From positions 18,688,620 to 18,752,619 of the forward strand of contig JAOANR010000004.1 in NCBI GenBank assembly GCA_030278955.1: DNA of 64,000 nucleotides, in the 5' to 3' direction. The notes under the pieces are model-generated. The model was not told the origin of the DNA. It made no database searches and saw only the letters and a program-made list of their open reading frames with translations. The position numbers and the translations under genes are program-made. This document shows, one piece after another, positions 33,303 through 45,400 of the stretch; within the stretch, counting starts at the first letter, position 1; the number at the start of each line of letters is the position of its first letter. The stretch comes from Hygrophila difformis. Taxonomy: Eukaryota; Streptophyta; Magnoliopsida; Lamiales; Acanthaceae.

Positions 33303-35560
33303 TGAAACTTTTCATAATTTCATGTCATGAAGTTCCTTGCCATGAAACTTTTGACAAGTTCCCACTATATGAGTATTTTCTGAAAAATCATAATCCTGGT
33401 TTTCAATTTTATTTAATGAAACCAATTTATGAAGATGGAGTTGGGATTAGGGATATATTTATAGGTTGTCACGTTTTTATTACTCGTGTTAAGAAACTGT
33501 GCCCCCGAAAGCGCACGGTGTCAAAAATTGCAGTAATTTATAGTAAGACCGGATCGTTCACTGGAGGATGTGCGATAGAAGTAGGGCCCACGTCGTTTAC
33601 TAAGATTTTCCACTCGGTTACTCGATTCAAGTTTTGCAATGGGTTCTAACAACTGCTTTACAATAAATCAAACTATACTATGAAAGCAATTAAAGATTAT
33701 TCTACAAAGCATGGTAAATTTAGTCTAAAAAAAGCGATTAAATTCTATTCTAAGAAAACAATAAGAATTATGCTAAGAAAGCAGGTAAAATTATTCTACG
33801 AAAGCAGATTTAAAATGTGACAGAAGGGACAGGGAGAAAATAATGAATATTGGACAAGATTTTAGATGAGACACAATTAAACTTCCATTTTAATACACAG
33901 ATCTTTGCTTGGGATAATCCTTCCAGTTAGCTAACTCTCATACTTCCTATACCATGTTCCCTTTAACAGACAGGTACTTACAGCAAGGATTTACATGCCT
34001 TAAGACCTCAACTTCTAAGATACCACAGATTAATAACTGCCCCTGCCGAGGTATGTTATTCCTCCATGGTGGATAAGCAACACCTAACATATCATTAGTT
34101 GACATGCCAAGTACTCCTATCATCCCCCTTGTCACACCCAAAGTCTAAATCTAATCCCGAACTAATCCATAACTCTTAAACCTTACAACCGGCGGCCAAC
34201 CTCTAGTTCTTCCGAGTGACCTCTATGAAAGCATTTTAAAGAAAGCAATAAAGAAAGCGGTAAAGAAAGCATTTAAAACCTATCACTCGGAAGTCTTAAA
34301 AGATCATCACATTCCGTTAGTATAAAAGAGCCCCTGGTCTTGGTGACCAGATGCAGATTTAGAACTTCCCAAATATCAGTAAGCCACAGGGCTTATAACA
34401 TCCGGGTAGTTATGAGATACAAACATGAATGGATCAGACCTATGAAGATCTATTCCGAATGTACTCACTCGAGACTTAATTTTAGGCTTTGGTGGGAGAA
34501 GATAGCAGTTGAAAGAATACTCAACCCTACCTTAGAAATTAGCCAAGGCCTATGTGTTGTTCCTCTAATATTAATTACCACATCTTATCCGAATCCAAGT
34601 GGACACGGATTCGATGCAACACTTAATAAAAGATTTCCAACACACAGTAATTTTGAGAAACAAATATATATTTGAAAATCATTCCCTAAACAGGTACTAA
34701 ACTCTCAATTAAAACACAGATCCTTTCAGTCTAGGAGAGACCTAATAGCTGACTCTGCTTCTAAGTTCTCAAAATCAACCCCCAGTAGAAGATGAATTAG
34801 TCATAACTGTGAAATTATCCCTACTTAGATCCGGATTTTATAAAGTGATTTTTGTGGAAATTTATTATGCAGCATCTGATTTAAATCAAGACTTCTATGT
34901 CCAAGGAGAATGATCTCCAAAATATGATAGACCACAATATCTACTTAATAATATCATGCATACATGTATATGAGAAGTAAAATAAATTACCCCAAAATAT
35001 ATGGTGGGGTTAGACAGAATTTGATACACAAAGATGAATTAGCCAGAGATAAGAAGAAAATAGCTAAAGAGATTGCCAGAAATAATTGGGGTCATCCGGT
35101 CGGCAAACATCTACTATTCGGGTCCCAAGTATTCCAGATGGAATGATTTTTAGACAGTGGAATGCCTTAAGTGACAGTTGCCGCCGTCATCTTAGACTTC
35201 ACTATCTGTGAATCTGGATGAAAACCCACATGTTCTATTACTGTAATAATTATTAGATGACATTGGCATATATCATCTATCATTACTACAACTCTAGATT
35301 CAGATTTGAAATTAAGATAAAGAAAAGAAAACTGTATCCGGATAGGAGTCAGCTGAGTAGCTGTCATAATCCCGGATGGACGAACCGCCAAGGCTTCCAC
35401 CGACCACTATCCGAACCATGCAAAATAACGACTAGTAATTAATACTCAGAATACGAGCTAGTTATCAGTGTGGGAATACCCGCCAACATTAGTCTGATAT
35501 ATTTCTTACTAGTTGTCATACACACAATGAAAGGGAGAATAAACAACATTAAGAAAATGT
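33303..35560. mobile_element. Unassigned LTR-like non-coding DNA
   Basis: It follows the tRNA-Asp primer site and so probably begins as an LTR in minus orientation. It has no conserved frame. AAAGAAAGCA-type repeats occur at 33,680-33,800 and 34,225-34,275, and similar ones occur in the LTR at 29,300-29,400. A TGTCACACCC that resembles an LTR start lies at 34,130, with no matching end found. Confidence 0.4.
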
Positions 35561-35724
35561 TTTTGGTATTGTGTGAGTGTTAATCACACAATGATTAAGA
35601 CACTAATGGGTTGAGATGTGTAATGGATAAAATTAGATGTAATGGGCCTAGGCCCAATACACCCATGCAACTTACACAACTCAAGTAGTAAAATATTTTT
35701 GGAGTTTTGAAAGTAGAAGGAAGA

Positions 35725-36285
35725 AAGCAATTCGGTCTATTGGGCAAAATGCAAATTAGGCCGAATTGAGGATGCATGAGGTATGAAGTAATACCGTACC
35801 CAATTAATCCTTGTAAAGGCATGAAGCATCCTCTAATTCGAATTGTCAGAGCAATTCGGTCTAAACCGAATTGGACAATTCGAATTGATGAAGTCATTAC
35901 TTTACTCAAATTTGGCTAAGGCATTTACCCCAAAGATGAGGGTAATTCGAATTGCCAATTGAATTCGGTCTAGACCGAATTGGCAATTCGAATTGGTAAG
36001 ACATAAAATAAACTAAGGCATGAAGGGATGGAATGAATACAATATGGTGTACAAGGTCAATTCGATCTATGGGAGGAATTCGGTCTAAACCGAATTCGCA
36101 CAGACCGAACTGCTTGTGCACCATATGAAAACAATTTTCGCTATGCAATTCGGTCTACATGGGCAATTCGGTATAGACCGAATTACCTAGATCGAATTGC
36201 ATATAAATTTTTAGATAAGGTATTCAACAAATATTTTGCCATGCAATTCCATTCTCATGGGCAATTCGGTTTAGACCGAATTGCC
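35725..36285. repeat. Palindrome cluster 1 (AATTCGGTCTAGACCGAATT)
   Basis: Five nearly complete 20-22-bp palindromes lie at 35,852, 35,962, 36,077, 36,164 and 36,262, together with many half-sites (CAATTCGGTCTA, AGATCGAATTG, TTCGAATTG). The usual unit is a half-site, a few bases, a full palindrome, a few bases and an opposite half-site, separated by 50-100 bases of unrelated sequence. No gene overlaps the cluster. Confidence 0.9.
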
Positions 36286-37280
36286 TCAAATCGAATTGCA
36301 TGTCTTTTCTCTCATAAAAGATATTTTGAACTCATAAGTGCAGGTTCGGTTTACATTGTGTGGTTCATGATGGATAAGATTTACCAAATCCTTCATTTCA
36401 CATCAATGTCACTTCACAGCCACACTAATGAGTGTTTTAAGGAAAATATGCATAGTAGGTTACGTGGCTAGCAGGTATTGGCATGAAATAAACCTTAATT
36501 CTACAAACAAGCAATCAAAGATCAAAGACTTAAACATCTAATAAATAATAAGAACACATGCATAAAAATAAGAACACCTACATTATCTAAGGCAACAATA
36601 AGCTAACAAAAAGAGAGTAAAACAACAACCGAATAAACATAGGGATAAATTCTGACAAACCTAAAATCATCTAAAACCTAAGAACACTCATTTGAATCAC
36701 TAAGGTGTAAGAACAAGCCAAAGACCCACTAAACATGCATTTATTGAGAATGTAAGTCAACTAGGACATAATAAATGTAACCTAGTTGAAACAAACAAAC
36801 CTTCTACCATTTATTGCTAAGGAAAGCATTAAATAAGTGCCAAACACTTGAAATAAAAACCCATTTCTGGATTCTTTCTTGTATTGACACTTGAAAGCAA
36901 CAAATAACCCTAAAACCATCATTAACTTGAAGGTAGGGTTCATTATAACTACAAAGCATTTAAAGTTTATGGTAATGGCTACACTAAAGGTAGTGACAAG
37001 CTTCTATGAAAATAAACTAAACTCAAAGCAGTAAAACTACACTACAAGCTTGAAAATAAACTAACTAAACTAAACTACCTACCTAACCCTTAAGGGGTGG
37101 AGAACACCTTCTGTTCCTTCTTTTTGTCTCCCAGCAAAATGTCCAAGTGTATGTCCGGATTCGGATTTTTTCTTGTGTTGAGGAAGGTCAGCTTTTATAC
37201 TTCTTCTCGAAACCCTAGGCCCATCAGGGCCCATCCACAGTGCCATGCATTTCTCACGTGCTCAAAGCTGCAATTTCGAA
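36286..37280. other. No gene seen
   Basis: AT-rich DNA with no conserved frame on either strand. It separates palindrome clusters 1 and 2. Confidence 0.5.
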
Positions 37281-37580
37281 TGTGGTTCGGTCTCCTTAAG
37301 TAGTTCGGTTTAGACCGAATTGGTGACATGAGGTCTTTCTCCTTGATCTTGAGCATGAAATGTGGTGATTCGGTCTATGGGTAGACTGAATTGGACAATT
37401 CGAATTGATTCTCTTCTTTTCTGCTCAGGGTCTTCTTCTTTGCATAGTGCAATTCGGTCTAGGGGTCAATTCGGTATAGACCGAATTGCCACATACCGAA
37501 TTGGTTGCTCTTTTCTTCTTCAGCACTTCTCTTCAGTAATTCGGTTTAGGCCAAATTGCGTATAGACCGAATTGATCTTC
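37281..37580. repeat. Palindrome cluster 2
   Basis: The cluster contains the same motif at 37,303, 37,467 and 37,540-37,575, with half-sites at about 37,372, 37,397 and 37,450. It is more diverged than clusters 1 and 3 (GTTTAG or GTATAG centres). Confidence 0.85.
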
Positions 37581-39078
37581 AACACTTAACCAAAATTTCA
37601 GTCTGTGGGATTTTCATTCTTTTTCCCATCTTTTTTATTTCTGTGGGCTATTTTATTCTTTTGCCCATCTTTTTGATTCATTTTTCTTTTCTTTTTCCTT
37701 TTTTCATGTTTTTGGATTTTTCTAACACAAATGCAATTAAAATTGCATATTTTTGTGTCTTTCATTACCAGCTTATTATTCTTACAAACTTGCATCAATC
37801 TGTCGAATTCAACTACTTTCTCATTAAAATAAGATGGGATTACGATCAAAATGTCCGTCTCAGACACGGAAATGGATTGGAAATAATGGACAATTTTGGC
37901 CATTATCAACATCCTCACATTTAATACTGATCGTCCCCGAGCAGTCAGAGTCAGTGCTCCTAAGAGCATGGACTCTGCATATTCAATCCATTTGCGTTGC
38001 TTCAAAAATTTCATTCTTGTTATATTGGGATAATACAATCAAAATTACAAGTATTAAACTCTCTTGATTGCAGTGTTTAATGAAATGATACTTCTCACTT
38101 GGATAGGTATACAAATCAATCATTATTGTTAATTCTTCTTGAATGTATGTATAGAAAATTTCCATTGGATTAGTTTTTTGAATTCAAGCATGACATGAAC
38201 ATTAATCAATTACAACAGAGCCTCACATATAGTAGAATCGGAAAGTTCACTCACTCTCAAAGTTGGCTTTTAAACAATACGCTCATAATCAAATTCAAAT
38301 AAATTCTCCCATAAGCTTGCAATTAGACCAACTCGCCACCTACTCATTTCCTCAAATCGAGATCCCGAGGTCTTATTCAAGGGTTATAACGGGGCATACG
38401 GTTGTAACATTGGTATGGAAGGGAATTATTAGGCTAAAGAGTGACATGAATCCATCTCATCATAACTTGGCATGTTTTTATTTAAAATCTATGATCATCA
38501 ATATTTCTTTCTTTCTTTTATTTTTCTTTTCTTATTGCATGACATTAGACTATGTCTAATTTGCTTTGTCAATTGCAACTTTTTTTTTGATCGGTTTATG
38601 AGTACCGATTGATATTTTTGATGATCATAAACTATAATGCCTTGATGGAATATATTCGTGTACACTTGGGTTTGATTTTCTTGGTCATTTTATAAAGCTA
38701 GGAAAATATAGTGGGTTTCAAAGAAAAAATTAGGCTTAAAGGCTCAAAGTGGTTAATCCTAAAAGGAAAATATTTTTGGGTTTGGAATTCAAAAGAAGGC
38801 CAAAAATTTGGGTTTTTCTAAGTGCCTCGATCATATGCTCGATTTCGGGAATATGGCATGGTCTTGGGTAAAGTTAGCATTCGGCTCAGATCTCACATGG
38901 GAATATGGCATGGTCCCAATTGCAAGATCTCACATGGTAAAGTTAGCATTCGGCTCAGATCTCACTTGGGTAAAGTTAGCATTAAAAGGCAGTCAAAAGA
39001 TCTCCTAAATAAAGTTCCAGTTAACCTAGTCAAAAGTGAATCTCTACAGATTCAGTCCTTCTTCAGCATCCTTCTCTT
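37581..39078. other. No gene seen; short direct repeats at 38,849-38,980
   Basis: Mostly AT-rich. Near 38,849-38,980, GGGAATATGGCATGGTC occurs twice and GTAAAGTTAGCATTCGGCTC occurs twice with a third partial copy, forming a small interleaved repeat just downstream of the F-box frame. Confidence 0.55.
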
Positions 39079-41247
39079 CTATCCTTGAAAAAGGATCCTG
39101 CTCCAATGGACGAAGTTCGTCAGGCTGCAGGGCAAGCAGTAATCACCCTCGTCATCCTGGTTCTCCAGCACTTTCTGGCAGTAGATTCTGGGTCCTTGGT
39201 CAATGAACAGGTCAGGAGTCTCCAGGCTTTCCATCAACCATGCAAAGACGTTGTTGCCCACATATGCCATGACTGATTCGTCCGTCACCATTTTGTTGAT
39301 CATTGCTATTCCCTGACGGACCTGTTCCTTGTCCAGCTTGCTAAGTAGCATGAATCCCCAGACAAAGATTGATGCCTTGTGATTGTCATCAATCCCTGGC
39401 TTCAGCAATTCACAGGCTCTTTCCTCATTGCCTGCTCCGAATGCTTGCAAGGCTGGTACGAACTGGAGGTAGTAGTTGCCTGCATTGACACACTTCTGCA
39501 TGAGGTCCTCCTTCTCCCCCTCGACTCCTATCTGCCACATCTTAACGATTGTGGTCTCCAGTTCGCATCTCTTGTATACAATAGGGAGATCACCAGCATC
39601 CTTGAGTTTCTTGCATACCCTTTTGACCGCGAAAACCTTTTTGAGGTCATCCTCTCCTATGCGGGAGAGGATTTCTCCTAGAAGCTCCATTGGCAGGTCC
39701 AGTAGTAAGCCTGTCCTGTTCTTGAGCTGGATCCGAAAGGATGATGTCCCTGAAGAAGAGAAGTTGAATCTATTTTTAACAAATTTTTTATAAACATATT
39801 CAAGTTGGAAAATCAACATCCTCACATTTTGAGCTGCGCTCTAAATGTGAGTTAATTGGTTTTACTTGAATTTATTGAGTTATACCACATATTAAAAGAC
39901 AGGGAGTTAGATTATAAAATCCAACTGTTATTGCAACTAAAAAGTAAGGGAAATAAGAGAAGTAAGGGTTTTGGACCCTTACCAATTTTCCTTAGACTGA
40001 AAATAGTCTAAAAATTTTGAATGGTCAAAGGACCAAAAGAAAGATTTTTATAGGCTATTGAGCCCACAAAAGAAAAGCATATATTTTTTATCACTATAAG
40101 AGTGATCAAAAGCATATAAAAAGGGAATATGGATATTTAATAATGAAGAATTCAATACATAAGAAGAGTTATGCACTTACTAGGACAATGTGATGGACTA
40201 AGAGAAAAGAATGAATGAAAAATAGAACATACACATGCAAAAGGTCATTTTTGGATTTTATGGAAAGTGTTGACTTGTTTATTTAATGAAGTTGAGGGTG
40301 TAAGTGGTCCCCCATTTGAGTTTTTGTTTTTGGGAAATAGGTATTAATGGGTGAGCAAAGTTGCTACCTTGTTTATTCCTCACATATCCCAACAATAAAC
40401 ATGTCAACCACTTGAATAAAAACAAAATCTGCCAACTATTGTCTTTTTAGACAAAAAGTGCCATGCCAATAGTGTTTGGAAAATACTTGTTGGAAAATTT
40501 TTTGGCATAGTTTCCTATGCAATACCATGTTTCCAGTATATGCAAACATAAACTTTTTCAGTTGAGTTTGCAAGTGGTGGTAACAGGTACCCCACAGGAG
40601 CATTTATTAAGAGGAATGCAAAATACAGTACATGCAAACTATAAAACAACACACGAGAATAGTCCATTCATAACCCAGTGTCATGCAAAATTTTGCCAAT
40701 AATTCATGTTTCAAAAACATAGATTCGACAACATCATCAACATGCATATCCAACGACATTATCAACTAACCAGTAAAATAACACAGTGATTTCAGGGGAA
40801 AAACAAACCACTGTGTTTTCCCATTTTCACAATTTCACAAAACAGACACAGTCAACACAAAAATGTTCACAGACAACAAAAATGGAAAAACTCAACCAAA
40901 TAATGAACAAGAACCATATTTTTGAGGGTTTTGAAACCATCATTTTCAAAATGAGACATCCCCCACACCTCAGAAAACTCGAACCCACAACAATGGCAGT
41001 TTTGAACAAAACGCCCTAAAACCCTAGGTTCTGCCTATTGCGTTCTGCCCCATTCCCGAACAAGCCTAACCCATTCCGACCACATTCCGACCATCCCCAA
41101 CACGAAAACAAGCCTCATTCCCCTCCCCATTACCGATTTCGCAAAACAAAGGAAAAACCAAAACTGAAATCACGAAATGGGAGTGCGAAATCGAAAACAG
41201 AACACTTACCCGACACTCCCAGTAGGATTAGACGAAGAAGACGCCAT
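39079..41247 (-). CDS. F-box protein of the At1g67623/At2g35280-like family, probably two exons
   Basis: The minus-strand frame 39,769-39,079 (about 230 aa) has an N-terminal F-box (LPMELLGEILSRI...DLKKVFAVKRVCKKL). A region typical of a plant F-box subfamily with Sel1/MYND-linked relatives follows (NAGNYYLQFVPALQAFGAGNEE; FVWGFMLLSK...QGIAMINKM). It ends in a Cys-containing tail. Such proteins would act as substrate receptors of SCF ubiquitin ligases. A short upstream exon is likely: ATG at 41,247 opens MASSSSNPTGSVG and is followed by a perfect donor GTAAGT (41,209-41,204). Splicing to TTAAAAATAG|ATTC (39,769) keeps frame; the more canonical CTTCTTCAG 20 bases later does not. The C-terminus looks short. 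It lies between retroelement pol sequence and palindrome clusters, so it may be a host gene or a captured copy. Confidence 0.6.
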
Positions 41248-41390
41248 TTTTAAGTACTTTGAACGGAGTCGAACAAGGTAAAGCACTGGCTTGAGCCCTG
41301 GTTTCGCGAGGAAGACGAAGTTCGCGAGAGAGGATTCGGGGAAATATCGAAGTGTGGAGGGTGAAAGTGAGGGAAAAGAGGGGGAAAAGG

Positions 41391-41400
41391 GAATATAAAG
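41391..41400 (-). promoter_or_regulatory. Possible TATA element of the F-box gene
   Basis: The minus strand reads CTTTATATTC about 145 bases upstream of the proposed ATG (41,247). Palindrome cluster 3 lies directly upstream of it. Confidence 0.3.
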
Positions 41401-41409
41401 GGTTACGAG

Positions 41410-41965
41410 AGTGGGCTAATTCGGTCTATTGGAGACCGAACCATCAATTCGGTCTAGACCGAATTGATGGTTCCGTCTCCATTGCAAGGGGAAACAAACA
41501 CACACTTGCTGCAATGTGGTCTTTTGAAGTCAATTCGGTCTAGACCGAATTGCCTTATAGATCGAATTACAGCAAGAAGACCGAATCTGGTTACTTAGGA
41601 AAAATAATGGGGGATGCTTTTGCGAGGCAATTCGGTCTATATGGGCAATTCGGTCTCGGTCTAGACCGAATTGCCTTATAGATCGAATTGCTCGCTTGCA
41701 TAAATAAAACTAAGGAATCACAAATGCCTTTTGTAGATCAATTCGATCTATTCAAAATCAATTCTGTCTAGACCGAATTGCTATAGACCGAATTGCTACT
41801 TGGCCAAATTTACACAAGGATGGAACATGTGTCTTGGGAAGCCAATTCGGTCTCTTAGGCCAATTCGGTCTAGACCGAATTTGCTTGGAGATCGAATTGG
41901 TTAAAATCCTCAAAGTACACCTCCATTGTGATCTGTTTCAAATAATTCGATTTAGACCGAATTGG
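41410..41965. repeat. Palindrome cluster 3
   Basis: This cluster has the best-preserved copies. A perfect 30-bp palindrome spans 41,441-41,470 (the 20-bp core extended by CCATC/GATGG). Further copies lie at 41,531, about 41,655, 41,761, 41,861 and 41,945. The half-site/full-site/half-site order is clear at 41,628-41,690. Confidence 0.92.
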
Positions 41966-42125
41966 TTTGAGATACAAAAGAAGATCACAATCAACACTTA
42001 GAAAAATTTTGAAAATTTTCAAATTTCAAATTTTCTGAAATTATGGATTTTCTTAAGAAAAAGCATACCGAAAACCCATATTTAAACAGAGGTATTACTC
42101 TATTATAAATTGCTTGTATAAATTA

Positions 42126-42222
42126 GGTTGGATTAACACCCTCATTTTATGGATTTATTCCGGATTTTAAATTTCTCTAAATTCCGAAATTACTTTCCAT
42201 TAAATGTAGTGTTAATCCAACC
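42126..42222. repeat. Small foldback, 14-bp perfect arms
   Basis: GGTTGGATTAACAC (42,126-42,139) and GTGTTAATCCAACC (42,209-42,222) are exact inverted repeats around 69 bases. It could be a very short non-autonomous element or a structure in the 3' part of the neighbouring retroelement. Confidence 0.6.
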
Positions 42223-42430
42223 GGGAACCTGGTTTTCGAAGCTTTATCTTTCTTTTTGTTGGTTCCATGAATTCCTGCAAGGTAAACATAAGAAAATTAT
42301 TAAATTTTCTCCAAATATCAACATCCTCACATTTAGAGTCTTAGTACTCTAAATGTTTAATTGATTTTTGGATACTTATCGTTCGAGACGAATAAATATG
42401 TAATTAATAATTATATAGATAAATATATAT

Positions 42431-45400
42431 TTATTGAGCATAGGCCGGCTCTGATGTCATTTGGACTTCTTTTTCGGGGTCAAGCTGTCCTAGATACTCC
42501 TTCAATCTGTGTCCATTCACCACCAGCTCTCCTTTGTCAGTTCGAATCCTGACAGCTCCATTGTCAAACACGTGCACCACTTCGTATGGCCCTTCCCATC
42601 TGGATTTAAGCTTTCCGGGGAACAGCTTTAACCTAGAATTGAATAACAAGACATTTTAGCCAACATAGAAGTGTTTAGACTTTATACGACGATCGTGTAA
42701 CTTCTGGGTCCACTCTTTGTAAATCCTCGAGCTTTCATAAGCTTGCGCACGTATTTCCTCAATTTCATTGAGGTCCAACTTGCGCTTACTCTGAGCAACT
42801 CGTGGGTCAAAATTAAGCATTTTTACGGCCCAGTAAGCCTTGTGCTCTGTTCTACAGGCAAATGACAGGCTTTTCCAAAGACAAGTCTGTATGGGGACAT
42901 CCCAATGGGAGTCTTGAATGCAGTGCGGTATGCCTATAGAGCATCATTGAGTTTACGTGACCAGTCTTTGCGGGTTATCCCCACAGTGGCTTCGAGTATG
43001 CGTTTGATTTCGCGGTTAGATACCTCGACTTGGCCACTAGTTTGGGGATGATAAGGCGTGCCGTTCTTGTGGAGAATCCCACTTCTGCTCATGAGATTTG
43101 CAAAAGCTTTGTTGAAAAAGTGGGTTCCCCCATCAGATATGATTACCCTAGGTACACCAAATCTATTGAAAATGTTATTTTTCAAAAATTTGATGACTTG
43201 GTGACCATCGTTGGTTGGCAGCGCAACCGCCTCGACCCACTTGGACACGTAATCGACAGCTACCAAGATGTAGTGATTCCCATCAGATGTCGGGAATGGT
43301 CCCATGAAGTCAATACCCCATACATCGAAAATCTCAAGGATGAGAATTCCTTTTTGAGGCATTTCATCCCTCTTGGAGATATTCCCTAATCTTTAGCATC
43401 TGTCGCAAGCCTTAACAAATGCCTTGCAATCCTCGTAAATGGTAGGCCAATAGAAACCACACTCGAGCACCTTGTGAGCTGTTCGAGTGGGGCCATGGTG
43501 ACCTCCATATTCCGATTCATGACATTTTTTAGCGATTTGATAAGCCTCGTGCTCAGTTACACAACGTCTAATAATCGAATCTGCACAATGCTTAAAGACA
43601 TAAGGATCTTCCCAGAAGTAGTTAACTACATCTTGGTTGAACCTTGCTTTTTGTTTCTTGCTCTGGAATGGTGGAGTTATTCCACATGCTAAAAAGTTAG
43701 CAATGTCGGAAAACCATGGACAAGCTTGATCATGAAGATGCAAGGCAAACAGTTGCTCATCCGGAAAATTTTCATTGACGGCTATCTCATTTTTATCATT
43801 TTCTATTCGAGACAAATGGTCAGCAGCACCATTGTCTCTGCCTTTTCTATCTTTTATTATGATGTCAAATTCTTGCAACAAAAGTACCCACCTGATTAAT
43901 CGAGGTTTGGCGTCTTGTTTGCTGAACAAGTATCTCAGTGCAGAGTGATCGGTGTATACTATGGTTTTCGTACCAATGAGGTATTGTCTGAATTTATCAA
44001 ACGCGAAGACCACAGCATACATCTCTTTCTCCGTGGTGGTGTAATTGACTTGGGCTTCAGTCAGGGCATGGCTGGCGTAATGAATCACGCAGTGCCTTCC
44101 TTCCTTATGTTGCCCAAGAACTGCACCCACGGCGAGATCACTTGCATCGCACATGACCTCGAAAGGCATTGACCAATCGGGTGGTTGCACTATTGGAGCA
44201 GAAATCAACATCTTGAGCGTGTCAAAGGCTTGAACACACGCTTCACTTATTACGAACGAATTTTCTTTACAAAGCAAATTAGCGAGTGGCTTGGCAATTT
44301 TAGAAAAGTCTTTAATGAATCTCCGGTAAAAACCGGCATGCCCTAAGAAACTCCTAACTGCTTTTACTGAGTTTGGTAATGGAAGGTTGGATATGACCGA
44401 GACTTTGGCCCTATCGACTTCGATGCCTGCGCGTGAGATGCGGTGACCCAACACTATTCCTTCGGTGACCATGAAATGGCACTTCTCCCAGTTTAAAACT
44501 AGGTTAGTGTCCTCGCATCTTTTTAAAAATTTTGCAAGATTTGTCATTCATCAAAAGTATCTCCATACACAGAGAAGTCATCCATGAAAACTTCAATGCA
44601 TTTTTCGATAAATTCTGAGAAAATAGACATCATGTATCGCTGAAAAGTGGCAGGCGCATTGCAAAGTCCAAAAGGCATGCGCCTGTACGCAAAAGTTCCA
44701 TATGGGCACGTGAAAGTGGTCTTATCATGATCTTCACTGGCTATTACAATCTGATTGTAACCAGAGTACCCATCCAAAAAGCAGTAGTACTCCCTCCCGG
44801 CCAACCTCTCCAGCATCTGATCAATGAATGGCAAGGGAAAATGATCCTTCCGCGTAGCGGTGTTAAGCTTCCGGTAGTCGATGCAGACTCTCCAACCGGT
44901 TACTGGACGTGTCGCCACTTCTTCTCCTTGCTCATTAGTCGTTATGCACATTCCCCCACGCTTAGGTACTACCTGCACTGGGCTAACCCATTTGCTGTCA
45001 GATATAGGATAGATGATACCAGCATCTAAGAGCTTGATAACTTCTTTCCTTACCACTTCTTGCATATGGGGGTTCAGACGCCTTTGTGGTTGCCTAGAGG
45101 GCTTGTACTCCTCTTCCATTAAAATTTTATGCATGCAAACAGAGGGGCTTATTCCTTTTATATCAGAAATGGTCCATCCAATTGCATGTACATATTTTTT
45201 TAGAATGTCCACCAGAGCTTTTTCTTGTTCTTGTGTCAGCTTGGCTGACACAATTACCGGTAATCTTTTATGTACAGCGAGAAAGACGTACTTAAGATGA
45301 TCCGGAAGTATTTTAAGTTCAAGCTCTGGCCGACATTCAACGGAAGGCAGTAATTTGCGAGAAATGGTTGGGGGTGAAAGATCAGATTTACCTTCAGGAC

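Noticed and set aside
34130..34140. TGTCACACCC as the start of another LTR
   Set aside because: No matching end or target duplication was found within several kilobases.
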